Assembly (NCBI GenBank): GCA_023700885.1
Contig: JAMPYA010000153.1
Span: 1 to 5,129, forward strand
Reading direction: 5' to 3'
DNA from: Flavobacteriaceae bacterium
GTDB taxonomy: Bacteria > Bacteroidota > Bacteroidia > Flavobacteriales > Flavobacteriaceae
Length of the DNA stretch: 5,129 bases
Position numbers and translations under genes: made by a program. Under the pieces are notes generated by a model that was not told the origin of the DNA, did no database searches, and saw nothing but the letters and a program-made list of their open reading frames with translations. This document shows, piece after piece, positions 1 through 4,889 of the stretch. The stretch's first letter is position 1, and each line of letters begins with the position of its first letter.

Positions 1-63
1 AAAGAAATAAAGCCTATAATGTATGTTATTTCTTTATTGTTTATAATTAAATTTTTAGTTTAA
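1..63 (+). CDS. Possible C-terminal tail of an upstream gene (partial, doubtful)
   Basis: Frame 1 is open from the window edge to a TAA at 61-63 and would encode about 20 residues. The stretch is hydrophobic (MYVISLLFIIKFLV before the stop), as at the end of a membrane protein. A rightward gene here would also explain why the terminator at 293-334 has its better U-tract on the + strand. Against this, the DNA is very AT-rich, frame 3 is also open to a stop at 48-50, and 20 codons prove little. Bases 1-10 and 26-35 are a perfect 10-bp inverted repeat (AAAGAAATAA), nearly all A-T. The function is unknown. Confidence 0.2.
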   Translation, partial: KEIKPIMYVISLLFIIKFLV

Positions 64-65
64 GA
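59..65. repeat. Left copy of 7-bp target-site duplication
   Basis: TTTAAGA at 59-65 is repeated exactly at 271-277. The two copies directly abut the outer ends of the terminal inverted repeats, which is where a transposition-generated duplication should lie. The flanking bases (58 and 66 versus 270 and 278) do not extend the match. Confidence 0.7.
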
Positions 66-83
66 ACCAGTTGGGTGCAATTA
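66..83 (+). repeat. Left terminal inverted repeat of the MITE-like element
   Basis: ACCAGTTGGGTGCAATTA matches the reverse complement of 253-270 except at positions 69 and 78. The second mismatch would be a G-U pair in a minus-strand transcript. A near-repeat of its inner part continues as AATTATT (79-85), which pairs with 180-186. Confidence 0.75.
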
Positions 84-111
84 TTAAAAACGTCAGTTTT
101 TTTTGCGGAGT

Positions 112-175
112 AAAACGGAACAAAAATTCTCGGTATGCTTTGCTACTCGAAGTGACGTGTATCGAGAACCGTTTT
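112..175. repeat. Internal hairpin of the element
   Basis: AAAACGG (112-118) pairs with CCGTTTT (169-175). After an 8-base one-sided bulge, TTCTCGGTA (127-135) pairs with TATCGAGAA (160-168) with one G-U. The tip (144-155) carries a small ACT-CGA-AGT fold. The same 160-168 arm pairs perfectly with TTCTCGATA at 193-201, so two mutually exclusive structures are possible. Confidence 0.55.
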
Positions 176-252
176 TAACAATAATTTTTCTATTCTCGAT
201 ACAATTTTCTATCGAAAATCACTCGAACTTACGAAAAATTAACATCCAAAAC

Positions 253-270
253 TAATTACACCCAACAGGT
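253..270 (-). repeat. Right terminal inverted repeat of the MITE-like element
   Basis: Read on the minus strand this is ACCTGTTGGGTGTAATTA, the partner of 66-83. It ends directly at the right copy of TTTAAGA. Confidence 0.75.
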
Positions 271-277
271 TTTAAGA
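271..277. repeat. Right copy of 7-bp target-site duplication
   Basis: TTTAAGA, identical to 59-65, starts at the base following the right terminal inverted repeat. Confidence 0.7.
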
Positions 278-292
278 GTATTTTTAAATTTT

Positions 293-334
293 AAAAGCCT
301 TCTCGTATTAACAAGAAGGCTTTTTTGTTTTATG
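293..334. terminator. Strong intrinsic terminator, probably bidirectional
   Basis: A perfect 11-bp stem (293-303 AAAAGCCTTCT with 314-324) closes a 10-base loop. On the + strand it is followed by TTTTTTGTTTT, a textbook U-tract. On the minus strand the stem ends in four U residues, then AAAA. It begins 18 bases beyond the stop of the leftward permease gene, so it very likely ends that transcript. The better U-tract on the + strand suggests it also serves a rightward gene left of the MITE-like element. Confidence 0.8.
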
Positions 335-341
335 GTTATTA

Positions 342-1547
342 TTATTTTGTTTTAGGTAAGATTAAGTTCAATAATACACCAGCTAATGAAGCAAGCCCGA
401 TTCCTGCTAGAGAAAAATTGCCATAACTTATACTTGCTCCTCCAATTCCTACTGTAAGAATAATAGAAACAATTACTTGATTACGTGTTATTGAAAAATC
501 TGTTTTAGCATCAATTAATGTTTTAATACCAATACTTGCAATCATTCCGAAAAGTAATAGCATTATTCCTCCCAAAACTGCAGCAGGTATTGTTTTTAAC
601 ACGGCACTTATTTTACCTATTAAAGAAAAAATAATAGCGGTTATTGCTGCAATTCGTATCACTCTAGGATCAGCAATTTTTGTCAATGCAATAGCACCCG
701 TAACTTCTGAATAAGTTGTGTTTGGTGGACCTCCTAAAAACCCAGCAAATGAAGTAGCTATACCATCACCTAATAGTGTTCTGTGCAACCCTGGTTCTTT
801 AACAAAATCTTTATCAGCAACACCTCCAATTGCATACATATCACCAATATGTTCAATTATTGGCGCAATTGCCACCGGAATCATATATACAATAGCTCTC
901 CAATTAAATTCTGGAGTAATAAAATTTGGTAAGACAAACCATTCAGCTTTTTGAACAGGTGAAAAATCAATAATACCTGCAAAAAGTGATATGGCATATC
1001 CAACTATTATCCCAACAAATATGGGTATTAATTTTAGCAATCCTTTTGAGTAGATTACAATAATGACAGCTGTTAATAATACTGATACTGCAATTAACCA
1101 ATTAGTTTTAGCCATATCAACCCCAACACTTGCTAATGATAATCCTATAATCATAATTACAGGACCAATTACAACAGGTGGAAATATCTTGCTGATAATT
1201 TTTATTCCCCATAATTTAATAATAGTTGAAACAAGACCGTAGACTAATCCAACGGCAATTAAACCGGATAATGTGCCAGCATACCCATATAGTTTGGTTG
1301 CAGCAACAATTGGAGCTATAAAAGCAAAACTGCTTCCTAAAAACACCGGAACTTTCCCTTTTGTAATAAAGTGAAAAATTAATGTTCCTACTCCGGCTGT
1401 AAATAATGCTATAGAAGGGTCTATATCAATTAATAGAGGCACAAGAACTGTAGCACCAAAGGCTACAAACAAGAATTGAATTCCAACTACAATACGCTTC
1501 ATTGGATTCGATAAGTCAGTTGAGTTTGATTTTTGAATAGATACCAT
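342..1547 (-). CDS. uraA: Uracil/xanthine permease, NCS2 family (UraA-like)
   Basis: This is an inner-membrane nucleobase:proton symporter of the NCS2 (NAT) family that probably imports uracil for salvage. The 401 residues are almost entirely hydrophobic segments, consistent with the 14-helix UraA fold; E. coli UraA is slightly longer. Family landmarks are visible. GSSFAFIAP (71-79) holds the substrate-side Phe, and EH at 232-233 corresponds to the UraA Glu241 region. PGLHR (252-256) is conserved. PPNTTYSEVTGAIALTK (274-290) is the NAT signature loop, with E281 matching UraA Glu290. The usual Asn after that Glu is Val282 here. The start is ATG with no Shine-Dalgarno. The gene stands alone with terminators on both sides, and no upp or pyr gene is adjacent. 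Xanthine or another base cannot be excluded as substrate. Confidence 0.92.
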   Translation of the reverse strand: MVSIQKSNSTDLSNPMKRIVVGIQFLFVAFGATVLVPLLIDIDPSIALFTAGVGTLIFHFITKGKVPVFLGSSFAFIAPIVAATKLYGYAGTLSGLIAVGLVYGLVSTIIKLWGIKIISKIFPPVVIGPVIMIIGLSLASVGVDMAKTNWLIAVSVLLTAVIIVIYSKGLLKLIPIFVGIIVGYAISLFAGIIDFSPVQKAEWFVLPNFITPEFNWRAIVYMIPVAIAPIIEHIGDMYAIGGVADKDFVKEPGLHRTLLGDGIATSFAGFLGGPPNTTYSEVTGAIALTKIADPRVIRIAAITAIIFSLIGKISAVLKTIPAAVLGGIMLLLFGMIASIGIKTLIDAKTDFSITRNQVIVSIILTVGIGGASISYGNFSLAGIGLASLAGVLLNLILPKTK

Positions 1548-1589
1548 GTTTTGATTTTAATAATAGGAAATAAAAATAATTATTAAAAT

Positions 1590-1608
1590 TAATCTGTTTA
1601 ATAGATTA
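1590..1608. promoter_or_regulatory. Palindrome upstream of the permease gene, possible operator
   Basis: TAATCT (1590-1595) and AGATTA (1603-1608) form a 6-bp inverted repeat spaced by 7 bases, in the leader region of the permease gene. It lies just downstream (minus strand) of a weak promoter candidate: TAACTTTTG at the complement of 1622-1630, with TTG at the complement of 1646-1648. The spacing of 15 is short of the usual 17-23. In such AT-rich DNA a short palindrome is weak evidence. Confidence 0.2.
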
Positions 1609-1661
1609 GAAAGTAAGTTATCAAAAGTTATGAGCAATGAATTTGCAACTCATATAAAATC

Positions 1662-1685
1662 AAAAAAGAGGACCAAAGTCCTCTT
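1662..1685 (-). terminator. Intrinsic terminator of the TPR gene
   Basis: A perfect 8-bp GC-containing stem, AAGAGGAC (1666-1673) with GTCCTCTT (1678-1685), closes a 4-base loop. On the minus strand it runs into six U residues (1662-1667). It begins about 20 bases after the TPR stop codon, so the downstream permease gene should have its own promoter. Confidence 0.8.
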
Positions 1686-1706
1686 CTTCTTAAAGTAATT
1701 AGGGGG

Positions 1707-2330
1707 TTAGTTAATTTTAAAATTTGTAAGATATGCCATAGCCTTGTCATTACCCAATTCAATTGCTTTTAATAAATCTTTTTTGGCATCTTCTTTATTT
1801 TCCATTCTTAAATTTAAAATTCCTCTAAAAAAATAAGCATCTGCATACTCAGTGTTTATTTCAATTGCCTTTGTGAAATCTTCTTTTGCTTCTTCGTCAG
1901 AATTTAATCTCATTTTAGAGAAACCTCGATGGAAATATATATTTGAGTTTTTTGAATTAAAATTTAGCGCAGTTGAAAAATCATTTATGGCACCTTTATA
2001 GTCTTTTAGCATATCTTTTGAAATTCCTCTTAGTACTATGCTTTCAACATCAAATGGATTTAATTTTAACCTAGACTCAAACTCTTCAATAGCATCTCTG
2101 AAATCTTTTTTTGAATGATTTTTTTTAGCCATTATATAATAAGATTCAAAATGACTTGAGTTTTTTCTATAAATTGAAGCAACATCATTCAATATACCAG
2201 CGTAATTATCTAATTCAACAATAAGTGATGGGAAATTTTTTGAAACAGAAAGAGAATCTTTTTCTTTTTCTGATGCAGTCATTTTAAAAGTAAAAACTAA
2301 TAAAATTAGGAGGATAATTTTAGTTTTCAT
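1707..2330 (-). CDS. Exported tetratricopeptide-repeat protein of unknown function
   Basis: Starting at the ATG at 2328-2330, the product has 207 residues. Residues 1-20 (MKTKIILLILLVFTFKMTAS) look like a signal peptide: basic N-terminus, hydrophobic core and a plausible AS|EK cleavage site. There is no lipobox Cys, so a soluble periplasmic protein is likely. About four TPR units follow, near 62-93, 95-128, 129-162 and 163-194. They show the G..., A..DF..A/KAIE pattern, clearest in DFTKAIEINTEYADAYFFRG at 151-170. TPR proteins are protein-protein scaffolds; the partner is not identifiable here. The frame extends upstream to a TTG at 2381, but that TTG is the tail of a TAnnTTTG promoter box and would add 17 residues in front of a good signal peptide, so I reject it. 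The gene is monocistronic with its own terminator. Confidence 0.82.
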   Translation of the reverse strand: MKTKIILLILLVFTFKMTASEKEKDSLSVSKNFPSLIVELDNYAGILNDVASIYRKNSSHFESYYIMAKKNHSKKDFRDAIEEFESRLKLNPFDVESIVLRGISKDMLKDYKGAINDFSTALNFNSKNSNIYFHRGFSKMRLNSDEEAKEDFTKAIEINTEYADAYFFRGILNLRMENKEDAKKDLLKAIELGNDKAMAYLTNFKIN

Positions 2331-2378
2331 ACTATAGGGGGAACTTATAACACTATCAATTTGATTTATTAAACAGTT

Positions 2379-2386
2379 CAAATTTA
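2379..2386 (-). promoter_or_regulatory. -7 promoter box for the TPR gene
   Basis: Minus-strand TAAATTTG fits the Bacteroidota -7 consensus TAnnTTTG and lies 48 bases before the ATG at 2330. No clear TTG sits at the expected -33 distance; a second, imperfect candidate (TAATATTTG) lies just upstream with TTG about 21 bases before it. Either would place transcription initiation before the chosen ATG. Confidence 0.4.
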
Positions 2387-2567
2387 GCCAAATATTATTC
2401 TGAAAATTACTGAATTAACAAATGGTAGTGTTTGATTTGTATTTGGTAATAAAAATTGAATAAACTGTTTTTTTGCACTAAAAAAAGGTATAAATCAGAG
2501 GGGGTTTTTAAGTGTTTTTTAACTAGAATTTTGAAAACTAGAAAGGAAATTTTAAGAAAATGAGGTT

Positions 2568-2574
2568 AAAAAAA
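2568..2574 (-). terminator. U-tract ending the tRNA-Ala transcript
   Basis: Seven consecutive U residues on the minus strand follow the mature tRNA 3' end by only four bases. No separate hairpin precedes them. The folded tRNA itself may act as the stem, which is conceivable but not demonstrable here. Confidence 0.3.
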
Positions 2575-2578
2575 GTTG

Positions 2579-2652
2579 TGGAGATGAACGGAATCGAACC
2601 GTCGACCTTTTGACTGCCAGTCAAACGCTCTAGCCAACTGAGCTACACCCCC
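2579..2652 (-). tRNA. tRNA-Ala (anticodon GGC)
   Basis: The 74-base minus-strand sequence folds into a full cloverleaf. It has a 7-bp acceptor stem (GGGGGTG with CATCTCC), a D-arm (GCTC/GAGC), an anticodon stem TTTGA/TCAAA with loop CTGGCAG, a T-arm with TTCGATT loop, and discriminator A at 2579. The anticodon GGC occupies the complement of 2616-2618 and reads GCC/GCU. The third acceptor pair is G-U, the known alanine identity element, which confirms the assignment. CCA is not encoded, since the A is followed by CAAC, so a CCA-adding enzyme must complete it. Confidence 0.95.
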
Positions 2653-2662
2653 AAAACTGCGT

Positions 2663-2670
2663 CAAATATA
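2663..2670 (-). promoter_or_regulatory. -7 promoter box for tRNA-Ala
   Basis: Minus-strand TATATTTG matches TAnnTTTG exactly and ends 10 bases before the first tRNA base, leaving a very short 5' leader. The -33 partner is poor: a TTTA-type sequence lies about 20 bases upstream. Confidence 0.5.
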
Positions 2671-2728
2671 CTATATTCAAATAAATAATACTAAATTGCT
2701 TAAAAAATAAAGTTCGTATAATTAGTAT

Positions 2729-3499
2729 ATGATAAGTAAAAACATGGACTCAGGAAATATTACCGTTACAATAGAATTTCATATCGCCACCATCAACTTT
2801 TATCATCCTGCAAGTAATTCGTTGCCATCTCATTTATTAAATCAGTTAGCAGAAGTTTTTGTCCAACTAGATATTAATGATGAAGTAAATGTCATCATTT
2901 TAAAAAGTCAAAATAATACCACATTTTGTGCAGGAGCCTCTTTTGATGAGTTAATTTCTATCAATAATGAAATTGATGGTGTTGCGTTTTTTAGTGGTTT
3001 TGCTAAGGTAATAAATGCTATGAGAAAATGTTCTAAACTAATTATTGGTAGAGCACAGGGAAAAGCAGTTGGAGGAGGAGTTGGACTTTTAGCTACAACT
3101 GATTACTGTTTTGCAACTGAGCAAGCTGCTATAAAATTATCTGAATTTACTATTGGAATAGGTCCTTTTGTAATTGCACCTGCTGTAGAACGCAAAATTG
3201 GAATTGCAGCATTAAGCGAACTAACTATTAATGCTACTCAATGGCATAATGCTTATTGGGCTAAAGAAAAAGGACTGTTTGCACATGTTTTTGATACTAT
3301 TGATGAAATGGATAAAGAAATAGAACATCTTTCATTAAAATTAGCCAATTATAATCCAGAAGCATTAATACATATGAAAAGAGTTTTTTGGAGCGGAACA
3401 GATCATTGGGATAATTTATTATCAGAAAGAGCTACAATAAGTGGTAATTTAGTACTTTCAGATTTTACAAAAGAAGCATTAAAAAAATTTAAGAAATAA
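2729..3499 (+). CDS. Enoyl-CoA hydratase/isomerase (crotonase) family protein
   Basis: This 256-residue cytoplasmic acyl-CoA enzyme probably adds water to an enoyl-CoA double bond. FCAGASFDEL (66-75) is the crotonase CoA/oxyanion-hole motif. GKAVGGGVGL (111-120), followed by DYCFAT, is the second oxyanion segment. Both catalytic glutamates of the hydratase type appear to be present: E139 in LSEF and E164 in LSEL, by analogy with rat Glu144 and Glu164. The usual PGGGGT stretch is replaced by GIGPFVIAPAVERKIG, which I recall from Bacteroidota enzymes often labelled methylglutaconyl-CoA hydratase (leucine breakdown). That substrate is unproven, so no symbol is given. ATG at 2744 (residue 6) is an alternative start and would better fit the family's short N-terminus. 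A 55-residue gene follows after one base, probably in the same transcript. Confidence 0.88.
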   Translation: MISKNMDSGNITVTIEFHIATINFYHPASNSLPSHLLNQLAEVFVQLDINDEVNVIILKSQNNTTFCAGASFDELISINNEIDGVAFFSGFAKVINAMRKCSKLIIGRAQGKAVGGGVGLLATTDYCFATEQAAIKLSEFTIGIGPFVIAPAVERKIGIAALSELTINATQWHNAYWAKEKGLFAHVFDTIDEMDKEIEHLSLKLANYNPEALIHMKRVFWSGTDHWDNLLSERATISGNLVLSDFTKEALKKFKK

Positions 3500-3500
3500 A

Positions 3501-3668
3501 ATGATTCCACTTTTATATTTAATCCAACAACCCGATTTTCAAGAGAAATTAAATAATGCTCCCTTAGATTATCAAATTGCGTTTTTTATTTCCAGTTATT
3601 TGCCTTATCTAATACTCGTAATTATCGGATATCTTATCTATTATAAAACAAAAAACAGAAAAGATTAA
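3501..3668 (+). CDS. Small single-span membrane protein, unknown function
   Basis: The ATG lies one base after the stop of the enoyl-CoA hydratase gene, and the frame runs 55 codons to a TAA. The product starts with a short hydrophobic stretch (MIPLLYLI) and an acidic/polar linker with Q, D, E and N. A strongly hydrophobic segment of about 22 residues (roughly 27-48, including SSYLPYLILVIIGYLIYY) follows, and the protein ends in the basic tail KTKNRKD. By the positive-inside rule the C-terminus would be cytoplasmic. Tight coupling to the upstream gene, membrane-protein composition and its end just before the next promoter all support a real gene. I do not recognise the family; a link to acyl-CoA or lipid metabolism would rest only on position. 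Confidence 0.7.
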   Translation: MIPLLYLIQQPDFQEKLNNAPLDYQIAFFISSYLPYLILVIIGYLIYYKTKNRKD

Positions 3669-3690
3669 GAGAACTAAAAATCAGAATTTG

Positions 3691-3698
3691 TATTTTTG
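3691..3698 (+). promoter_or_regulatory. -7 promoter box for the queD-like gene
   Basis: TATTTTTG matches TAnnTTTG and lies 23 bases past the small membrane gene and 18 bases before the ATG at 3717. Transcription should begin near 3702-3705, giving a leader of about 12-15 bases. No good TTG is found at -33; only TTA at 3665-3667 lies within the allowed 17-23 base spacing. Confidence 0.5.
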
Positions 3699-3716
3699 CA
3701 GTTTATTAATAATCTT

Positions 3717-4169
3717 ATGAATAATATTAGAGTAACTAAAGAATTCTATTTCGAAACCGCTCATGCTCTTTATGGATATGACGGAAAATGTAAAAATATT
3801 CATGGGCATAGTTATAAACTTTCAGTTACTATTATTGGGATTCCAATTGAAGATATTAATAATCCCAAAAACGGTATGGTTATGGATTTTGGTGATTTAA
3901 AAAAAATTGTAAAATCTGAAGTAGTAGATTTTTTTGATCATGCCACAATATTTAATGAGTATACCCCACATAAAACAATTGCATTAGATTTAGAAAAAAC
4001 TGGGCAAAGAGTTATTTTAGTCCCCTATCAACCAACATCAGAAATGATGTTAATAGATATTGCTGAAAAGATAAAAGTAAAATTACCAAGTGATGTTATG
4101 TTACATTCATTGCGACTTTATGAAACTAACACTTCCTATGCAGAGTGGTTTGCCAATGACCAAAACTAA
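3717..4169 (+). CDS. queD: 6-carboxytetrahydropterin synthase / 6-pyruvoyl-tetrahydropterin synthase family
   Basis: This zinc enzyme of the T-fold superfamily probably converts dihydroneopterin triphosphate to 6-carboxytetrahydropterin, an early step of queuosine/7-deazaguanine synthesis. From ATG 3717 it has 150 residues. The zinc ligands are H16 (in ETAHAL), H29 and H31 (HGH). Cys25 in CKNIHGH gives the Cx3HGH spacing of the QueD type. D74-H75 (FDHA) are the catalytic pair, PTSE (106-109) is conserved, and E136 (in LYETNTSYAEW) anchors the pterin ring. About 16 extra residues lie between FDHATIFN and PTSE compared with short QueD proteins such as E. coli's 121 residues. A TTG at 3696 would add seven residues but overlaps the promoter box. 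A related pterin role (PTPS) is possible. Confidence 0.85.
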   Translation: MNNIRVTKEFYFETAHALYGYDGKCKNIHGHSYKLSVTIIGIPIEDINNPKNGMVMDFGDLKKIVKSEVVDFFDHATIFNEYTPHKTIALDLEKTGQRVILVPYQPTSEMMLIDIAEKIKVKLPSDVMLHSLRLYETNTSYAEWFANDQN

Positions 4170-4174
4170 GTAAA

Positions 4175-4804
4175 TTATTTACCGTTAAAAGTATTCATGG
4201 TATTGTTAATGCCTGCAGTTCCGAATGTAGTAATAACCTGAATTGATTTATCTAAACGTTCAGTTATAAGTTTTAATTCATCTTCTGTCCATTCACCTAA
4301 AACATAATCTGATTGTCTTCCTTCTGAAAATTTAGCTCCTATTCCGAAACGAAATCTATTGTATTGTTGTGTTTGAAGAATTTCAAAAATGCTTTTCAAG
4401 CCATTGTGCCCACCATCACTTCCGCCGGTTTTAATTCTAATAGTTCCAAATGGGAGATTGATATCATCACAAATAACCATTAAGTTTTCTAAAGGAATAT
4501 TTTCATTAGATAACCAATATTTTACTGACTTGCCACTTAAATTCATAAAAGTTGATGGCTTAAGTAGGTAAAACATTCTTCCTTTAAATTTATATTGAGC
4601 AATAGTTCCTAATTTATTGGATTCAAAAGTAATATTGTTTTTATGAGCGAAATGATCTAGAATTTTAAACCCGATATTGTGTCGAGTATTTTCATATTGA
4701 CTACCAATATTTCCTAATCCAACTACTAAAAACTTCTGCATATTTTCTTCGTTATTTTCTATTGTATTTCCAAAAAAAGATTGAATTGATTTTAGCCACT
4801 TCAT
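4175..4804 (-). CDS. pth: Peptidyl-tRNA hydrolase with N-terminal extension
   Basis: This cytoplasmic esterase recycles peptidyl-tRNAs that drop off ribosomes. The product has 209 residues. The core starts near MQKFLVVGLGN (22-32), and all the expected active-site residues are present. N32 and H42 (in NTRHNIGF) correspond to E. coli Asn10 and the catalytic His20. N88 (in FMNLSGK) matches Asn68, D113 matches Asp93, and N134 (in GGHNGLK) matches Asn114. Residues 1-21 form an extra N-terminal segment whose start (MKWLKSIQSFF) could be an amphipathic helix. I recall similar extensions in flavobacterial Pth, so I keep the upstream ATG; starting at Met22 (complement of 4739-4741) would give a conventional 188 residues. 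The L25 gene lies upstream, a common gene order. The gene converges on the queD-like gene with a 5-bp gap. Confidence 0.95.
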   Translation of the reverse strand: MKWLKSIQSFFGNTIENNEENMQKFLVVGLGNIGSQYENTRHNIGFKILDHFAHKNNITFESNKLGTIAQYKFKGRMFYLLKPSTFMNLSGKSVKYWLSNENIPLENLMVICDDINLPFGTIRIKTGGSDGGHNGLKSIFEILQTQQYNRFRFGIGAKFSEGRQSDYVLGEWTEDELKLITERLDKSIQVITTFGTAGINNTMNTFNGK

Positions 4805-4808
4805 GCTA

Positions 4809-4837
4809 CAAAAATATCAAATAAGTTAGTATATCAA
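4809..4837 (-). promoter_or_regulatory. Flavobacterial promoter of pth
   Basis: On the minus strand TTG (complement of 4835-4837), 18 bases of spacer and TATTTTTG (complement of 4809-4816) form a full -33/-7 pair matching the Bacteroidota consensus TTTG/TTG-N17-23-TAnnTTTG. Only four bases separate the -7 box from the pth ATG at 4804, so transcription should start at or next to that ATG. It lies just downstream of the L25 terminator, letting pth be expressed independently. Confidence 0.65.
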
Positions 4838-4843
4838 TAAAAT

Positions 4844-4871
4844 AAAAAAAGCTCCCTGAAAAGGAAGCTTT
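4844..4871 (-). terminator. Intrinsic terminator after the L25 gene
   Basis: Minus-strand AAAGCTTCC (complement of 4863-4871) pairs with GGGAGCTTT (complement of 4848-4856) over 9 bp with one G-U, around a 6-base loop, and runs into seven U residues. The single non-Watson-Crick pair is G-U only on the minus strand, which fixes the orientation. It starts about 18 bases past the L25 stop. Confidence 0.82.
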
Positions 4872-4889
4872 AAATATAAATATTTTAAT

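Larger units (their letters stand above)
66..270. mobile_element. MITE-like non-autonomous element, 205 bp
   Basis: The ends are near-perfect inverted repeats: 66-83 (ACCAGTTGGGTGCAATTA) against the complement of 253-270, matching at 16 of 18 positions. An exact 7-bp direct repeat flanks the whole. No plausible coding region lies inside, so movement would need a transposase supplied elsewhere. The interior is rich in inverted repeats: 112-118 with 169-175, 127-135 with 160-168, 193-201 also complementary to 160-168, and 79-85 with 180-186. The ACC termini and a 7-bp duplication would be compatible with a parent in the IS982 family, which is common in flavobacteria, but that parentage is only a guess. 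It could instead be a dispersed intergenic repeat of REP/terminator type; the duplication favours transposition. Confidence 0.7.

Noticed and set aside
1..35. Perfect 10-bp inverted repeat (1-10 with 26-35) as a terminator
   Set aside because: Nine of ten pairs are A-T, the loop is 15 bases and no U-run follows. This is easily a chance product of AT-rich DNA.
247..254. TAGTTTTG on the minus strand as a promoter inside the MITE-like element
   Set aside because: It matches the -7 consensus, but no -33 partner sits at a proper distance and it would drive only the element interior leftward.
66..270. CRISPR array or riboswitch in the repeat-rich left region
   Set aside because: There are no regularly spaced direct repeats, and the next downstream rightward gene is far away. 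Inverted ends and a target duplication explain it better.
718..954. 78-codon open frame on the + strand
   Set aside because: It lies wholly within the permease gene on the opposite strand. The membrane-protein frame has clear family motifs, so this is a shadow.
2384..2567. Possible small gene or RNA between the TPR gene and tRNA-Ala
   Set aside because: I found only homopolymer runs, weak CTAG-flanked symmetry near 2523-2541 and the TPR promoter. No credible frame or stable hairpin is visible.
2697..2724. TTG-N18-TATAATTAG as the promoter of the enoyl-CoA hydratase gene
   Set aside because: The downstream element does not fit TAnnTTTG and ends only a few bases before ATG 2729. It is too weak to list, although it would fit a start at 2744.
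4389..4571. 60-codon open frame on the + strand
   Set aside because: It is antisense to the active-site region of pth, with no recognisable features; a shadow of that gene.
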